In this document: piece after piece, positions 16,804 through 25,971 of the stretch
How the letters are laid out: the number at the start of each line of letters is the position of its first letter
Numbering within the stretch: the first letter of the stretch is position 1
Assembly: GCA_934230115.1 (NCBI GenBank)
Contig: CAKQEI010000013.1
Location: forward strand, 1 to 38,969
Direction of reading: 5' to 3'
Length of the DNA: 38,969 nt
Source: an uncultured Prevotella sp.
GTDB taxonomy: Bacteria; Bacteroidota; Bacteroidia; Bacteroidales; Bacteroidaceae
Position numbers and translations under genes: made by a program
The notes under the pieces: generated by a model
Database searches by the model: none
Told to the model about the DNA's origin: nothing
What the model saw: the letters and a program-made list of their open reading frames with translations, nothing else

Positions 16804-17388
16804 TACTTATTTTAAAATTTATATATTTTAACATGTAAATTGATTATTATTCACGTAAGGATACCGACAAACAGGCAATCTAACAGAATTTACTCATGCT
16901 TAAATAAGGTTCGCGCACGCGTACATATTTAATACTTTAATGTTTTTAACTAAAATATTGGTTTACATGAACGTTTATGACAATTATAGACCTTTGTTTT
17001 GTAACTAAATACCTATTTGGGATTATTTATAAATCAAATTACATTTCCTTCACATTAACCGATTATGGTAAGAAACTTATTTATAGTATGTTATAAAGCC
17101 ATAATTACTATTGTATAAATATTCATTTATCTATGTAAATCTACATATATAGATTTACGTATCTATATTTCACTAATTCCCAATAGACTATTTAATCTAC
17201 CCGTATTTACATTTGTATATCATATTATTTACATTAATATAATGTTTACATTTGTATATTCGTTATTTAAAATGCTAATTTTTGTAAATCATAAATTTTT
17301 CGCTTCACCAACCTGTGAGTTTTCAGAATACTGAAAAATTACCGACCAGGGATTTATCGGCGCAAAATTTCTCGATTCTCAGAGGGCA
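16804..17388. other. Gene-free AT-rich region with clustered TTTAC/GTAAA motifs
   Basis: No credible ORF, tRNA or terminator for a plus-strand gene is seen. TTTAC/GTAAA motifs occur near 16834, 16889, 16962, 17135, 17154, 17206, 17228, 17245 and 17282. A 9-bp-arm palindrome built on GTAAATCTA lies at 17135-17158. A 15-bp direct repeat (TTTACATTTGTATAT) is at 17206 and 17245. A short TTTTCAG/CTGAAAA hairpin lies near 17320. Confidence 0.6.
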
Positions 17389-17435
17389 GAAAAAAGCCTA
17401 ACTCCCTTGATGATTAGGGAATTAGGCTAAAAAAT
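17389..17435 (-). terminator. Terminator of holA
   Basis: A 12-bp stem with one mismatch (17395-17407 with 17416-17428) and an 8-nt loop. The A run at 17390-17395 gives the minus-strand T tract. Confidence 0.8.
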
Positions 17436-17489
17436 AAGGTTCGTTAGGATTTTCATTCCAGACAAAACAGGTGACAAAAACCACAATTT

Positions 17490-18521
17490 TTAGTGCAAAA
17501 TGAAGAAGATCAGCTCCTTCATCAGGTCGCCAGTTGGGGTATTCAGATTGTCAAGACCCTTACTTTTGGCATCAATTTCTCTTATTTTCGACAAAATCTG
17601 TAGAGTCTTCATCGCGGTAAAGTTTCGCATCCCTACCCTGTAGTCTTTTATTCCCCATACCGACTTCAACTCCAAGTAAGCTGCAAGGTTGTTATCGTTG
17701 TTGCGATCAGGAGCATAGAACGCCACCATGAGAGTCTGGAAATACGAGTACAGGAGAGGAAGACAGGAAAAGAGCGATCCCGCCTTTGGATTTTTGTCAA
17801 AATATTTTACTATTTGATTAGCCTTGAAAACATCCCTCTCAATAATGGCCGTCTTCAGCTCAAACACATTGAAATCTTTGCTCACTCCTATTTCTCTCTC
17901 CACGATTTCAGGAGTCACTCTCCTGTTATCCTCAGGAAGTGAAATCATCACCTTGTCAAGTTCGGAAATCAGTCGGCTAAGGTCAGCACCAATATGCTCT
18001 GCAATCATCGAGCACGACTTGGGATCAATAGCCACGTGCTTGCTCTTTAAGTAGGTCTCTATGAACGCCGGAAGCTCATAGTCGCGCTTCTTCTTACTCT
18101 CGAACACCACTCCCACAGCCTGTGCCTTACCAACAACCTTCTTGCGCTTGTCAATTGTGCCATTCTTATAGCAAATCACGAGGATTGTTGAGCTAAGCGG
18201 CTTCTCGAAGTAACGCTCAAGAGCATCGAGCGACTTTAGGTTCTGCGCCTCCTTTACTATCACTACACGATAAGGCGACGGCATTACTGGATAACCACGA
18301 CACAGGTCGGCTATCTGGGCAGCCGTAGTATCGGCTCCGAAAATGATGGTCTGGTTGAAATCGCGGTCGTCAGGCTCCAGCACATTATCAGCAATATAGT
18401 CGGCAATCTTGTCGACATAGTACGACTCGTCTCCCATAAGGATATAGACAGGCGCATATTTCTGGGCTTTAAGGTCGCGCATGACCGACTCATACGTGGC
18501 CAATGATTTCTTTTCTGCCAT
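17490..18521 (-). CDS. holA: DNA polymerase III subunit delta
   Basis: The protein has 343 aa, standard for HolA. The N-terminal AAA+-like region reads APVYILMGDESYYVDKIADYI, the family's signature in place of a true Walker A. A RVVIVKEAQNL strand and SSTILVICYKNGTIDKRKK follow. The LSRLISELDKVMISL stretch lies before the C-terminal helical collar domain, which ends GDLMKELIFFILH. Delta opens the beta clamp within the clamp-loader complex. The gene is divergent from the HsdR_N-type gene, a pairing I recall as common in Bacteroidetes. Confidence 0.92.
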   Translation of the reverse strand: MAEKKSLATYESVMRDLKAQKYAPVYILMGDESYYVDKIADYIADNVLEPDDRDFNQTIIFGADTTAAQIADLCRGYPVMPSPYRVVIVKEAQNLKSLDALERYFEKPLSSTILVICYKNGTIDKRKKVVGKAQAVGVVFESKKKRDYELPAFIETYLKSKHVAIDPKSCSMIAEHIGADLSRLISELDKVMISLPEDNRRVTPEIVEREIGVSKDFNVFELKTAIIERDVFKANQIVKYFDKNPKAGSLFSCLPLLYSYFQTLMVAFYAPDRNNDNNLAAYLELKSVWGIKDYRVGMRNFTAMKTLQILSKIREIDAKSKGLDNLNTPTGDLMKELIFFILH

Positions 18522-18616
18522 AACTTTATTTTTGTTTTGTTATTATGTTTTATTTAATAAGGTGTAAAAATACATTAACGAGCTGTTTTCAGCCCGCAAA
18601 TCTCACTAAAATTGAT

Positions 18617-18649
18617 TAATTTTGTAAGTGGATTGTCGCCAATGCGACA
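18617..18649 (+). promoter_or_regulatory. -7 element and leader hairpin of the HsdR_N-type gene
   Basis: TAATTTTG (18617-18624) is a perfect -7 box, but no good -33 box is seen. A perfect 6-bp hairpin TGTCGC-CAAT-GCGACA (18634-18649) lies in the predicted leader, 21 bp before the ATG. Confidence 0.5.
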
Positions 18650-18670
18650 TTTAAAAGCAAAATTACGAAA

Positions 18671-19132
18671 ATGATTCGATTAAACCTACCATCTTTCGAA
18701 ATAAAGTTGTCCGGAACCAAGGAACATCCACGCATATTCGACATTCTACGCCGTCGCTACGTGGCACTTACACCCGAAGAATGGGTGCGACAGCACTTCG
18801 TGCATTTCCTCACAGGACACAAGGGCTACCCTGCCGCGCTCATGGCCAACGAGATAGGGCTGAGCCTCGGCGAAAAGAAACTACGTGCCGACAGTGTGCT
18901 CTACGACCGACAGCTGCAGCCGCGAATGATTATAGAATACAAGGCTCCAACAGTAAATATAACACAGAAAGTGTTCGACCAGATTGCAGCCTACAATCTG
19001 CTGCTGCATGTGGATTATCTTGTGATGAGCAATGGTATTCAACATTATTGCTGCCGTATGGACTACGACAACCGCAGGTATGAGTTCTTGAAGGATATTC
19101 CTGATTATAAGGATATTACAGCAGATTTTTAA
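18671..19132 (+). CDS. Stand-alone HsdR N-terminal-type (PD-(D/E)xK-like) protein
   Basis: The protein has 153 aa and matches the N-terminal nuclease-like domain of type I restriction HsdR proteins without the motor. The core PD-(D/E)xK pattern is visible: LRADSVLYD (the Asp), then RMIIEYKAP (Glu-x-Lys), with a following helix containing the Gln of FDQIAAYN. LTPEEWVRQHFVHFL is the typical N-terminal motif of this small family. No methylase, specificity or motor subunit is nearby, so it is not a working restriction system. The recurrent pairing with holA suggests a housekeeping DNA role, but its substrate is unknown. Confidence 0.8.
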   Translation: MIRLNLPSFEIKLSGTKEHPRIFDILRRRYVALTPEEWVRQHFVHFLTGHKGYPAALMANEIGLSLGEKKLRADSVLYDRQLQPRMIIEYKAPTVNITQKVFDQIAAYNLLLHVDYLVMSNGIQHYCCRMDYDNRRYEFLKDIPDYKDITADF

Positions 19133-19217
19133 GCGATAGAGCTATACACCCGCTCTACCTAACACATAAGGAACTCATAAATCAAATAATAACAAAAGCA
19201 ATAAACAGAAATCAAAT

Positions 19218-19784
19218 ATGAACAGTATGCTAAATTCGACAGAATACAAGAAGATGCGCAGCCAACAGCTGTATTGCTTCGAAGCCCCCGAACTGATGGC
19301 AAGCATCATTCGGGCCAATGAACTGTGTGCCAAGCTGTCAGCAATAACTTTCACCTCTCAGGATTATAGGCAAACTATTGAAGCCCTTATCCCTGGTTTT
19401 CCAAAAACATCAGCAATAATCCCGCCTTTCCGTTGCGACCACGGACACGGAATAAGCATAGGCGAGCACACATTCATAAACTACGACTGCATCATGCTCG
19501 ACGGAGGAGAAATTAGAATTGGAGCGCATTGCAAGATAGGGCCGCGCTGCCAGTTTTTCACCCCTCAACACCCTATCGATTACCGCGAGCGCATGAAGCC
19601 TGTTGAGACATGCCTTCCTATCAGCATAGGCGATAATTGCTGGCTTGGAGGAGGAGTGACTGTATGTCCAGGAGTGAATATAGGTCCGCGCTGCATTATT
19701 GCGGCTGGAAGCGTCGTAATTCGCGACATTCCCGCAGATTCATTGGCAGCGGGAAATCCAGCTGTGGTTAAAAAAAAGCTGTAG
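19218..19784 (+). CDS. Left-handed beta-helix O-acetyltransferase (maltose/galactoside type)
   Basis: The protein has 188 aa. An N-terminal helical Mac-type segment (about 5-60) precedes hexapeptide repeats (GISIGEHTFINYDC, IRIGAHCKIGPRCQF, ISIGDNCWLGGGVTVCPGVNIGPRC). The catalytic His is in FTPQHPID, matching the galactoside/maltose acetyltransferase active site, and the C-terminus is AAGNPAVVKKKL. These enzymes move acetyl from acetyl-CoA to a sugar hydroxyl. The exact acceptor cannot be read from sequence. It lies 85 bp after the HsdR_N-type gene, so shared transcription is possible. Met4 is an alternative start. Confidence 0.87.
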   Translation: MNSMLNSTEYKKMRSQQLYCFEAPELMASIIRANELCAKLSAITFTSQDYRQTIEALIPGFPKTSAIIPPFRCDHGHGISIGEHTFINYDCIMLDGGEIRIGAHCKIGPRCQFFTPQHPIDYRERMKPVETCLPISIGDNCWLGGGVTVCPGVNIGPRCIIAAGSVVIRDIPADSLAAGNPAVVKKKL

Positions 19785-19835
19785 GAAAAACATATAAAAA
19801 CAACTAATTTAAGTTTCGCAAGCGAAAGTAGTTAA

Positions 19836-19869
19836 GAAGTTAACTCCTTTAACTTCAGAATACTCTGAA
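19836..19869 (+). promoter_or_regulatory. Two overlapping hairpins upstream of the J-domain gene
   Basis: GAAGTTAA/TTAACTTC (19836-19843 with 19849-19856, 8 bp) and TTCAGA/TCTGAA (19854-19859 with 19864-19869, 6 bp) share three bases (19854-19856), so they compete. No T tract follows. Confidence 0.4.
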
Positions 19870-19909
19870 CTTGCTCAGTAAGTAATATTTAAACATAAAA
19901 ATATCAATT

Positions 19910-20728
19910 ATGGGAGTAGGAAGATGGATTGGCGGATTCCTCGGCTTTATGTCGGGCGGACCGCTTGGAGCACTTGCCGGCTACGCTATTGGCTGGCTGT
20001 TTGAAAAGGGAGCCGAAGGATTCAGCGGCGAAGAAGGATTCTATCAGAATGGAGGCCAACAGAATGGCAGTTATCACAACGGAGGCTACACAGCCCAGCA
20101 GCAATACGAGGGACAGCGCAACTCGTTCCTTTTCTCGCTTCTCGTGCTCGCCTCCTATATCATTAAGGCAGACGGAAAGGTTATGCATTCCGAAATGGAA
20201 TGTGTGCGCACATTTCTGCGCCGCAACTTTGGCGAAATGGCCATGCAACAAGGCGAACAGATTCTTTTAAGACTGTTTGAGCGCCAAAAACAAATGGGCA
20301 TGACGGCTTTTAAAAACACTATCAGCGAGGCTTGCGCAGAAATAGCCCAGCACATGGACTACTCGCAACGCCTGCAGCTCGTCAATTTCCTCGTAGTGAT
20401 TGCCCAGGCTGACGGAACTGTGCCACAATGTGAGATTGAAGCTCTGCAGTTTGTAGCTGCCAACCTCGGCATTTCTCCAGAGGATCTTGGCTCTATGCTC
20501 AACCTGTCGTCTGGTGGCTCAAGTCTCGACTCAGCCTACAAGGTGCTTGGAATCACGGCAGACACTACCGACGACGAGGTGAAGGCTGCCTACCGCCGCA
20601 TGGCCCTAAAACACCATCCCGACCGCGTGGCTACACTTGGCGAGGATGTACGCAAGGCTGCCGAGAAGAAGTTCCAGGAGATTAACGCCGCTAAGGAAAC
20701 GATTTACAAGGCAAGAGGAATGGCTTGA
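19910..20728 (+). CDS. TerB/DjlA-like protein with C-terminal J domain
   Basis: The protein has 272 aa. A Gly-rich hydrophobic N-terminus (WIGGFLGFMSGGPLGALAGY) resembles the membrane segment of DjlA. A Gln/Asn/Gly linker follows (about 45-65). A TerB-type helical domain covers about 65-185 and includes LVLASYIIKADGKVMHSEME and the second acidic loop AQADGTVPQCE. The C-terminal J domain has the HPD triad at 236-238, used to stimulate DnaK ATPase. The order matches DjlA-type co-chaperones. What it chaperones here is unknown. It stands just before a 9-bp repeat array and the SNF2 gene. Confidence 0.87.
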   Translation: MGVGRWIGGFLGFMSGGPLGALAGYAIGWLFEKGAEGFSGEEGFYQNGGQQNGSYHNGGYTAQQQYEGQRNSFLFSLLVLASYIIKADGKVMHSEMECVRTFLRRNFGEMAMQQGEQILLRLFERQKQMGMTAFKNTISEACAEIAQHMDYSQRLQLVNFLVVIAQADGTVPQCEIEALQFVAANLGISPEDLGSMLNLSSGGSSLDSAYKVLGITADTTDDEVKAAYRRMALKHHPDRVATLGEDVRKAAEKKFQEINAAKETIYKARGMA

Positions 20729-20796
20729 TAACTTAATATCTGTGGGAGTTTTTACTTAGAAATAAGAACTTGCAAAACTAAAAAAACCTTATTTCT

Positions 20797-20862
20797 TAAT
20801 GACATTCATGACATTCATGACAATCATGACAATCATGACAATCGTGACAATCGTGACAGTCT
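20797..20862 (-). repeat. 9-bp repeat array B, seven units
   Basis: Read on the minus strand: TGTCACGAT twice, TGTCATGAT twice, TGTCATGAA twice, then the cap TGTCATTAAG. It lies between the J-domain gene and the SNF2 gene and is the longest array in the window. Confidence 0.85.
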
Positions 20863-20927
20863 TAAATATAGTCAATTTGTACTTACAAAAATAGGGTCAA
20901 GAATATAATAATACAAGGACAAATAAA

Positions 20928-23777
20928 ATGGAATTTGGCAATTTCCTCGCCGGATTAAAACGGCAAGAACATAAATACACAGCGAAGTCGACAAAGCGTA
21001 CCCGCAACATTCTCTTCATGATCAGCTGCAAAGCTGACGGAAATTCATGGGTAAGCATAGTTGACGAGAAGATGAAACCTGTAGACGCAGACCACCGCGA
21101 ACAGAACGGCAACGTTGCGATTGCTGTTAGAAGCATCAACCGCATACGCGAACGCGACACATTCAAAGTGCAATGGGGCACAGAGACTGACGAAACCAAT
21201 GGTGTGAGCCTCAACGAGAACCCGCAACTGCTGTTCCAGCTCATACGCTGCACGAATATTGTCTTTTCCGACGGCAAGCCGATATGCGTCAGCCAGGAGA
21301 ATACACACGTCATTATTAAGCTCAACGCTAATACTGAAGTTGAAAACAGTAAAACTAATAAAGGAACCAGAAACAATGCTACCGTATTACAACCAATACT
21401 GTCGCTTGCTTCTACAGAAGACCACACCCCCAACCACCCCCTGTTCCTTTCCGACTGCTTTGCCCTTGTCGACCATACGATCTACCCCATCAGCACCCTT
21501 GGCGAAAACTATTTGCAACTGAAGCACTTCCTCACCCCTATCGACAGCAGAATGATTGAGGGCTATCTATCTGTGCTCTACTCTTATATCGACAATATTG
21601 ACGTGCGCTACGACGGCTACACCATCGAGCGACAGCCACAAGAGATTGCTCCCCACCCCACAATACTCTTCGAGAAAGTGGATGCCGACCACACCCTCTA
21701 TCTGCGACTCGTACAGCAAGTCAAGGGACTTTCGGTGGATTTCATGCAACGGTTTGACGTGAATACTGTGGCAACTATCGCCTCAGACAATCTCATTACC
21801 GTGCGCCCCATCGCCAACTTCAATATTAACGACTGTGCCGACTCTCTGCACAAGCAGATCACCAAGTGTGCTCCCAACCGCGAGGCAGCAAAGCAAGTAT
21901 ACTACGACGACTCACTCCTCTTCATCATCCCCGAGGCTGTTGCCGCTCCGTTTCTGCTCACAGCCCTGCCCACACTCCTCAACAACTACAAGCTCATAGG
22001 AGCCGACAAGCTGCGCGACTACAAGCTGCGTCCTGTAACGCCCAAGCTGAGCGTAAACCTCTCATCCGGCATCGATTTTCTTGAGGGAAGCGTGAACGTT
22101 GAGATTGCCGACCAACAGTTCACCCTGCAACAAGTGCTTGCGCAATACTCCAAGAAACGCTACATAGAGCTGTCCGACGGCAACCGCGCCATTATCGACG
22201 ACGGCTACATGCGCCGTCTTGAGCGCATATTCTCACGCAAGAAGGGCAAGGACGGAGGCGTGAGAGTGTCGTTCTTCGACCTTCCTGAAATCGAGGACTT
22301 GCTCAACCATCAGCTCGAAGGTGAGGTGTTCCGCCATCACCGCGAGGTGTACGAGGGTTTCAACAATCTTGCCAAACAGACTCTCAAGACTCCAAAGCTC
22401 AACGCCATGCTGCGCCCTTACCAAAAGGAGGGAATAAAATGGATGAAATATCTTTATGACAACAGTCTTGGAGGATGCCTTGCCGACGATATGGGCCTTG
22501 GAAAGACGGTTCAGACTATCGGCCTGCTCTCGCTTGTCTATCCCAAAGAGAAGAAGCCCACGCTCATCGTAATGCCGCGAAGCCTGCTCTTCAACTGGCA
22601 CAACGAGTTGCAACGCTTTGCCCCGCAGCTGTCGGTCTACACCTACTATGCCGGCGACCGCGACATTGAGGCTGCCATGAAATGTCAAGTAATCCTCACC
22701 ACCTACGCCCTTGTGCGCAACGACATCGACTCTCTGCGCCGACGCCACTTCCACATCGTCATCCTCGACGAGAGCCAGAACATAAAGAACACCACTGCCC
22801 AGACCACACAGGCCACACTCCTGCTCAAGGGCGACCATCGTCTTGCACTCAGCGGAACTCCTATCGAGAACAACCTTACGGAGCTTTACTCGCTCTTCCG
22901 CTTCCTCAACCCCACGATGTTTGGCACATTGGACGAGTTCAACTCGCGCTACACGATGCCCATACAACGCGACGACGACAAAGACGCTTTGCTCTCGCTA
23001 CGACGCAAGATTTTCCCATTCATGCTGCGCCGACTGAAACGCGACGTGCTGAAAGATCTGCCCGACCGCATAGAACAGACTCTCTACGTGGAAATGTCAC
23101 CCGAACAGGCCGACTTCTACGAGCGCCGGCGCAAATACTACTACGAGCAGGTGAAGCAGGTTATTGCTACTGAGGGTGTTCAGAAGTCACAGTTTGTGAT
23201 GTTCCAGGCTATGAGCGAGTTGCGCCGAATAGCATCCGTCCCCGAAAGTCTCAGCGACGGAACCATTGTCTCGCCCAAGCTCACCCAACTCATGGATTCC
23301 GTGCTCGACGCTGTGGAAAATGGTCATAAGGTTGTTGTGTTCTTCAACTTCATAGCAGGACTGGAGCTTGCCGGAGAACGCCTTGAGCAGGAAGGCATAG
23401 ACTACTGCTCCATGACTGGCTCAACACGCGACCGCCAAAGCATTGTGGAGCGTTTCCAAAACGACCCTGGTTGCCGCGTGATGCTGATGACACTAAAAAC
23501 GGGTGGCGTAGGACTAAACCTTACAGCTGCCGACACTATCTTCATCTTCGAGCCGTGGTGGAACAAGGCTGCTGAGGAACAAGCCATCAACCGCCTCCAC
23601 CGATTCGGACAGAAAGCCAACGTGCTAAGCTACTCGCTCATAACCAAATCGACCATCGAGGAGAAAATCCAAATCTTGCAACAGCAGAAAGCCGACCTGT
23701 TCGACGGACTGATAAGTGCCGATTCTTCGTCGGCTAAGCATCTGTCGGAAGAAGACATCAAGTATATATTGGGATAA
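20928..23777 (+). CDS. SNF2-family ATPase (HepA/Rad54-like) with long unassigned N-terminus
   Basis: The protein has 949 aa. The C-terminal half is a full SNF2 motor: Walker A DMGLGKT (521-527), DESQ box (614-617), LALSGTPIENNL, then the second RecA lobe with MTGSTRDRQ, LKTGGVGLNLTAAD, FEPWWN and motif VI INRLHRFGQ (887-895). Just upstream lies the part often associated with bacterial SNF2 proteins (about 375-450, including VNLSSGIDFLEGSVNVEI). The first 350 residues or so are not recognised and no SWIM zinc finger is seen. Such motors translocate on duplex DNA or displace bound proteins. The next gene, 70 bp on, is a 628-aa protein on the same strand and probably its partner. Confidence 0.88.
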   Translation: MEFGNFLAGLKRQEHKYTAKSTKRTRNILFMISCKADGNSWVSIVDEKMKPVDADHREQNGNVAIAVRSINRIRERDTFKVQWGTETDETNGVSLNENPQLLFQLIRCTNIVFSDGKPICVSQENTHVIIKLNANTEVENSKTNKGTRNNATVLQPILSLASTEDHTPNHPLFLSDCFALVDHTIYPISTLGENYLQLKHFLTPIDSRMIEGYLSVLYSYIDNIDVRYDGYTIERQPQEIAPHPTILFEKVDADHTLYLRLVQQVKGLSVDFMQRFDVNTVATIASDNLITVRPIANFNINDCADSLHKQITKCAPNREAAKQVYYDDSLLFIIPEAVAAPFLLTALPTLLNNYKLIGADKLRDYKLRPVTPKLSVNLSSGIDFLEGSVNVEIADQQFTLQQVLAQYSKKRYIELSDGNRAIIDDGYMRRLERIFSRKKGKDGGVRVSFFDLPEIEDLLNHQLEGEVFRHHREVYEGFNNLAKQTLKTPKLNAMLRPYQKEGIKWMKYLYDNSLGGCLADDMGLGKTVQTIGLLSLVYPKEKKPTLIVMPRSLLFNWHNELQRFAPQLSVYTYYAGDRDIEAAMKCQVILTTYALVRNDIDSLRRRHFHIVILDESQNIKNTTAQTTQATLLLKGDHRLALSGTPIENNLTELYSLFRFLNPTMFGTLDEFNSRYTMPIQRDDDKDALLSLRRKIFPFMLRRLKRDVLKDLPDRIEQTLYVEMSPEQADFYERRRKYYYEQVKQVIATEGVQKSQFVMFQAMSELRRIASVPESLSDGTIVSPKLTQLMDSVLDAVENGHKVVVFFNFIAGLELAGERLEQEGIDYCSMTGSTRDRQSIVERFQNDPGCRVMLMTLKTGGVGLNLTAADTIFIFEPWWNKAAEEQAINRLHRFGQKANVLSYSLITKSTIEEKIQILQQQKADLFDGLISADSSSAKHLSEEDIKYILG

Positions 23778-23847
23778 GAGTCTAATATCCAAGGCTAAAT
23801 AATAATAACTGTTACTTAATACTCTTATTTACAACGAGAATAAAAAA

Positions 23848-25734
23848 ATGACAGAACAATTAGATTTAAATATTGAAGGCACTGTGGAGGACGAACGCCA
23901 ACTGCGCATAATCCACGAGCCTACAAAGGACGAGATCAAGACTATGCGTGAACGGTTGAGCATAAAGACAAAAGGCCAACTGCAAACAATGGCCACCCCT
24001 TATATTGGACTCCTACGAAAATTACGCCTGCGCTACGACCGTGGCAACGGTGAAACCGAGACGCCTGCCCCTATCGAGAAGTTAGAAAAGACAAAACTTC
24101 AAAACAGAAGCGTTTGGGAGGAGTTTATTGCCATTATGTACCACGAACTCAACCATTCCATTATCTTCGAGAACATGCCAAAACACGAGATTGAGCTATG
24201 GCGCGAGGTGTTGCTCAATTATTATGTTGTCGATACTGAGGTGGAGAGAATTATGGGGCGCAAATGCTTCAAGAAAAGCTCATCGTTTTGGGATGATTCT
24301 AAACTGGAAGATTATCTTGCGTCATTCTTCAGTTGCAAGAATGCTTTGACAGTCAAAAGCGAAACATCACCGAGACAGGTTAAAGTTCCCTTTATATACT
24401 ACGACTCTCCGCTTAAGAAATCTGTATTCAGAGAGTTTTTTCCCGACCTTATCAACTTCAAGGATCTGGAAAAACTGCCTGAAGAGGTCAATCTGAAACA
24501 GTTCAGCGGTGAGAATACGGTATTTACCAAACTGCCATTATTGTCGGCACTCTACGACAGCTTAGTGCTTCCTCACATCTATGGCAAACCCAAAGCCTCT
24601 TTAATAAAGAAAGTGCAGAAGACCATTCAGATGCCAAGATTCTTCGACAACTATCCCAACGCCAAACAAGCGCAGCTGAGTACTACGATGATAACAAATT
24701 TCTTCATGTTGTATAGAGCAACATACCCAAGAAAATTAGAATCCAGCCAGCCTGAGCAGATAGTGAAGGATATTTTCGACAATGCATTCAGATACAGAAG
24801 CAATGTGCAATTGCTGCCAACGCTGCTGTCCTACACCAAGGGTATAAGGTGCTCACCTTACGACATGGACATGGTGAACGACACGTTGAGCGTGCTCTAC
24901 AAACTGCTGTTCCATTACAGCAAGAAAAACTGGATACCCGTAGATGCGCTCATCATGAACCTGCGCTCGGCCACAGACACGTCGGATTATAATTTCCTGC
25001 TGCTACACCCCAACATTATCAGCTATGCTGACATCAGCAACTGCTATACTGGCGACACCTGCATCGACTTTGGCAACACCATACGCCAATTCTCCATACC
25101 ATTCATAAAGTCGCTACTCTTCGCGCTATCCACTTTTGGCATCGTGGAAGTGGCCTATCGCGACCCTGACGACACCGACACGTCGCCATACGACGGATTG
25201 CAGTACGTGCGCGTTACGGAACTTGGAAAATATGTCTTTGAGGCTTCTAAAAGCTACTCTCCACAACAGTCGGCCAACACCAAGTCCGACTTTGAGCTTG
25301 ACGACCAGCGACTGCTCATTAAAGTGCGGACAGCCAATTCTCCATTCATCCATCTTCTCGACAATTTCGCCCAGAGTATCACGCCCACGCTCTACCGCGT
25401 CGACTACGAGACTTTTCTCGGCGGATGCAGTTCGAAGAACGACTTGGAGCGAAAAATCAAAATGTTCAGCATGTATATCTGCAAAAAGCAGCCTGAGATT
25501 TGGAAGCAATTCTTCGATGAACTTCTGTCCAAATGCCATCCGTTTTCCGATTCCAAAGAGAAATACTTGCTGATAGAAATCCCAAGCGACAACATCGAAC
25601 TTCAACGCCTTATGCTCAACGAGCCAAGCATCAGAAAATATGTTCTGAAAGTGGAGAACTATATGATGCTTGTAAAGGCAGACGAAGAGGATAAACTAAA
25701 ACTTGCGATGAAGAAATTCGGATATTTAATATAA
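23848..25734 (+). CDS. Uncharacterised 628-aa protein paired with the SNF2 ATPase
   Basis: I do not recognise the family. The protein is soluble-looking, with no signal peptide or membrane helix. The N-terminal 130 residues are charged and helical. The middle (about 140-430) is helix-rich with many aromatic residues. The segment around 430-480 (FGIVEVAYRD, then LQYVRVTELGKYVFE) looks like a winged-helix wing. The last 130 residues (from about 495) faintly resemble the helicase-associated module of XPB/Ssl2-type proteins: a strand, a three-helix unit, then ending with YVLKVENYMMLVKAD and a short GYLI tail. It follows the SNF2 gene by 70 bp and ends at a strong terminator, so a two-gene transcript is likely. 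A role as substrate adaptor of the motor is inference only. Confidence 0.7.
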   Translation: MTEQLDLNIEGTVEDERQLRIIHEPTKDEIKTMRERLSIKTKGQLQTMATPYIGLLRKLRLRYDRGNGETETPAPIEKLEKTKLQNRSVWEEFIAIMYHELNHSIIFENMPKHEIELWREVLLNYYVVDTEVERIMGRKCFKKSSSFWDDSKLEDYLASFFSCKNALTVKSETSPRQVKVPFIYYDSPLKKSVFREFFPDLINFKDLEKLPEEVNLKQFSGENTVFTKLPLLSALYDSLVLPHIYGKPKASLIKKVQKTIQMPRFFDNYPNAKQAQLSTTMITNFFMLYRATYPRKLESSQPEQIVKDIFDNAFRYRSNVQLLPTLLSYTKGIRCSPYDMDMVNDTLSVLYKLLFHYSKKNWIPVDALIMNLRSATDTSDYNFLLLHPNIISYADISNCYTGDTCIDFGNTIRQFSIPFIKSLLFALSTFGIVEVAYRDPDDTDTSPYDGLQYVRVTELGKYVFEASKSYSPQQSANTKSDFELDDQRLLIKVRTANSPFIHLLDNFAQSITPTLYRVDYETFLGGCSSKNDLERKIKMFSMYICKKQPEIWKQFFDELLSKCHPFSDSKEKYLLIEIPSDNIELQRLMLNEPSIRKYVLKVENYMMLVKADEEDKLKLAMKKFGYLI

Positions 25735-25859
25735 GTAACAGTTCAAAATTATTAATAGGAGGCCATGATATCCCTGCCATACCCACTCGGCCATGATTGT
25801 CAAGCCTATTTAGTGGATATTGCATGGAGAATTTTAAAAAACAATATAAACACAAAAAA

Positions 25860-25907
25860 AATATCGGGTGTGTCAAACTTGAAACAAGTCTCGACACACC
25901 CGATATT
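25860..25907. terminator. Bidirectional terminator between the SNF2 partner and ppiD
   Basis: A perfect 15-bp stem (25860-25874 with 25893-25907) has a nested ACTTG/CAAGT hairpin in its loop. An A run lies on the left and TTATTTT on the right, between convergent genes. Confidence 0.9.
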
Positions 25908-25971
25908 ATTTTCTATAATTAACTGTTAGGAATTAATTATATATTTAACTTTCTCTTACCTTTCGCCTTTT

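Noticed and set aside
16804..17388. Possible replication origin in the AT-rich gap
   Set aside because: No cluster of DnaA boxes (only single near matches such as TTATTCACG) and no dnaA/dnaN/gidA context.
18671..19132. Complete type I restriction system
   Set aside because: Only the N-terminal HsdR-like domain is present; no motor, methylase or specificity gene is in the window.
20797..20862. Possible CRISPR array
   Set aside because: The unit is 9 bp and contiguous, with no spacers and no cas genes nearby.
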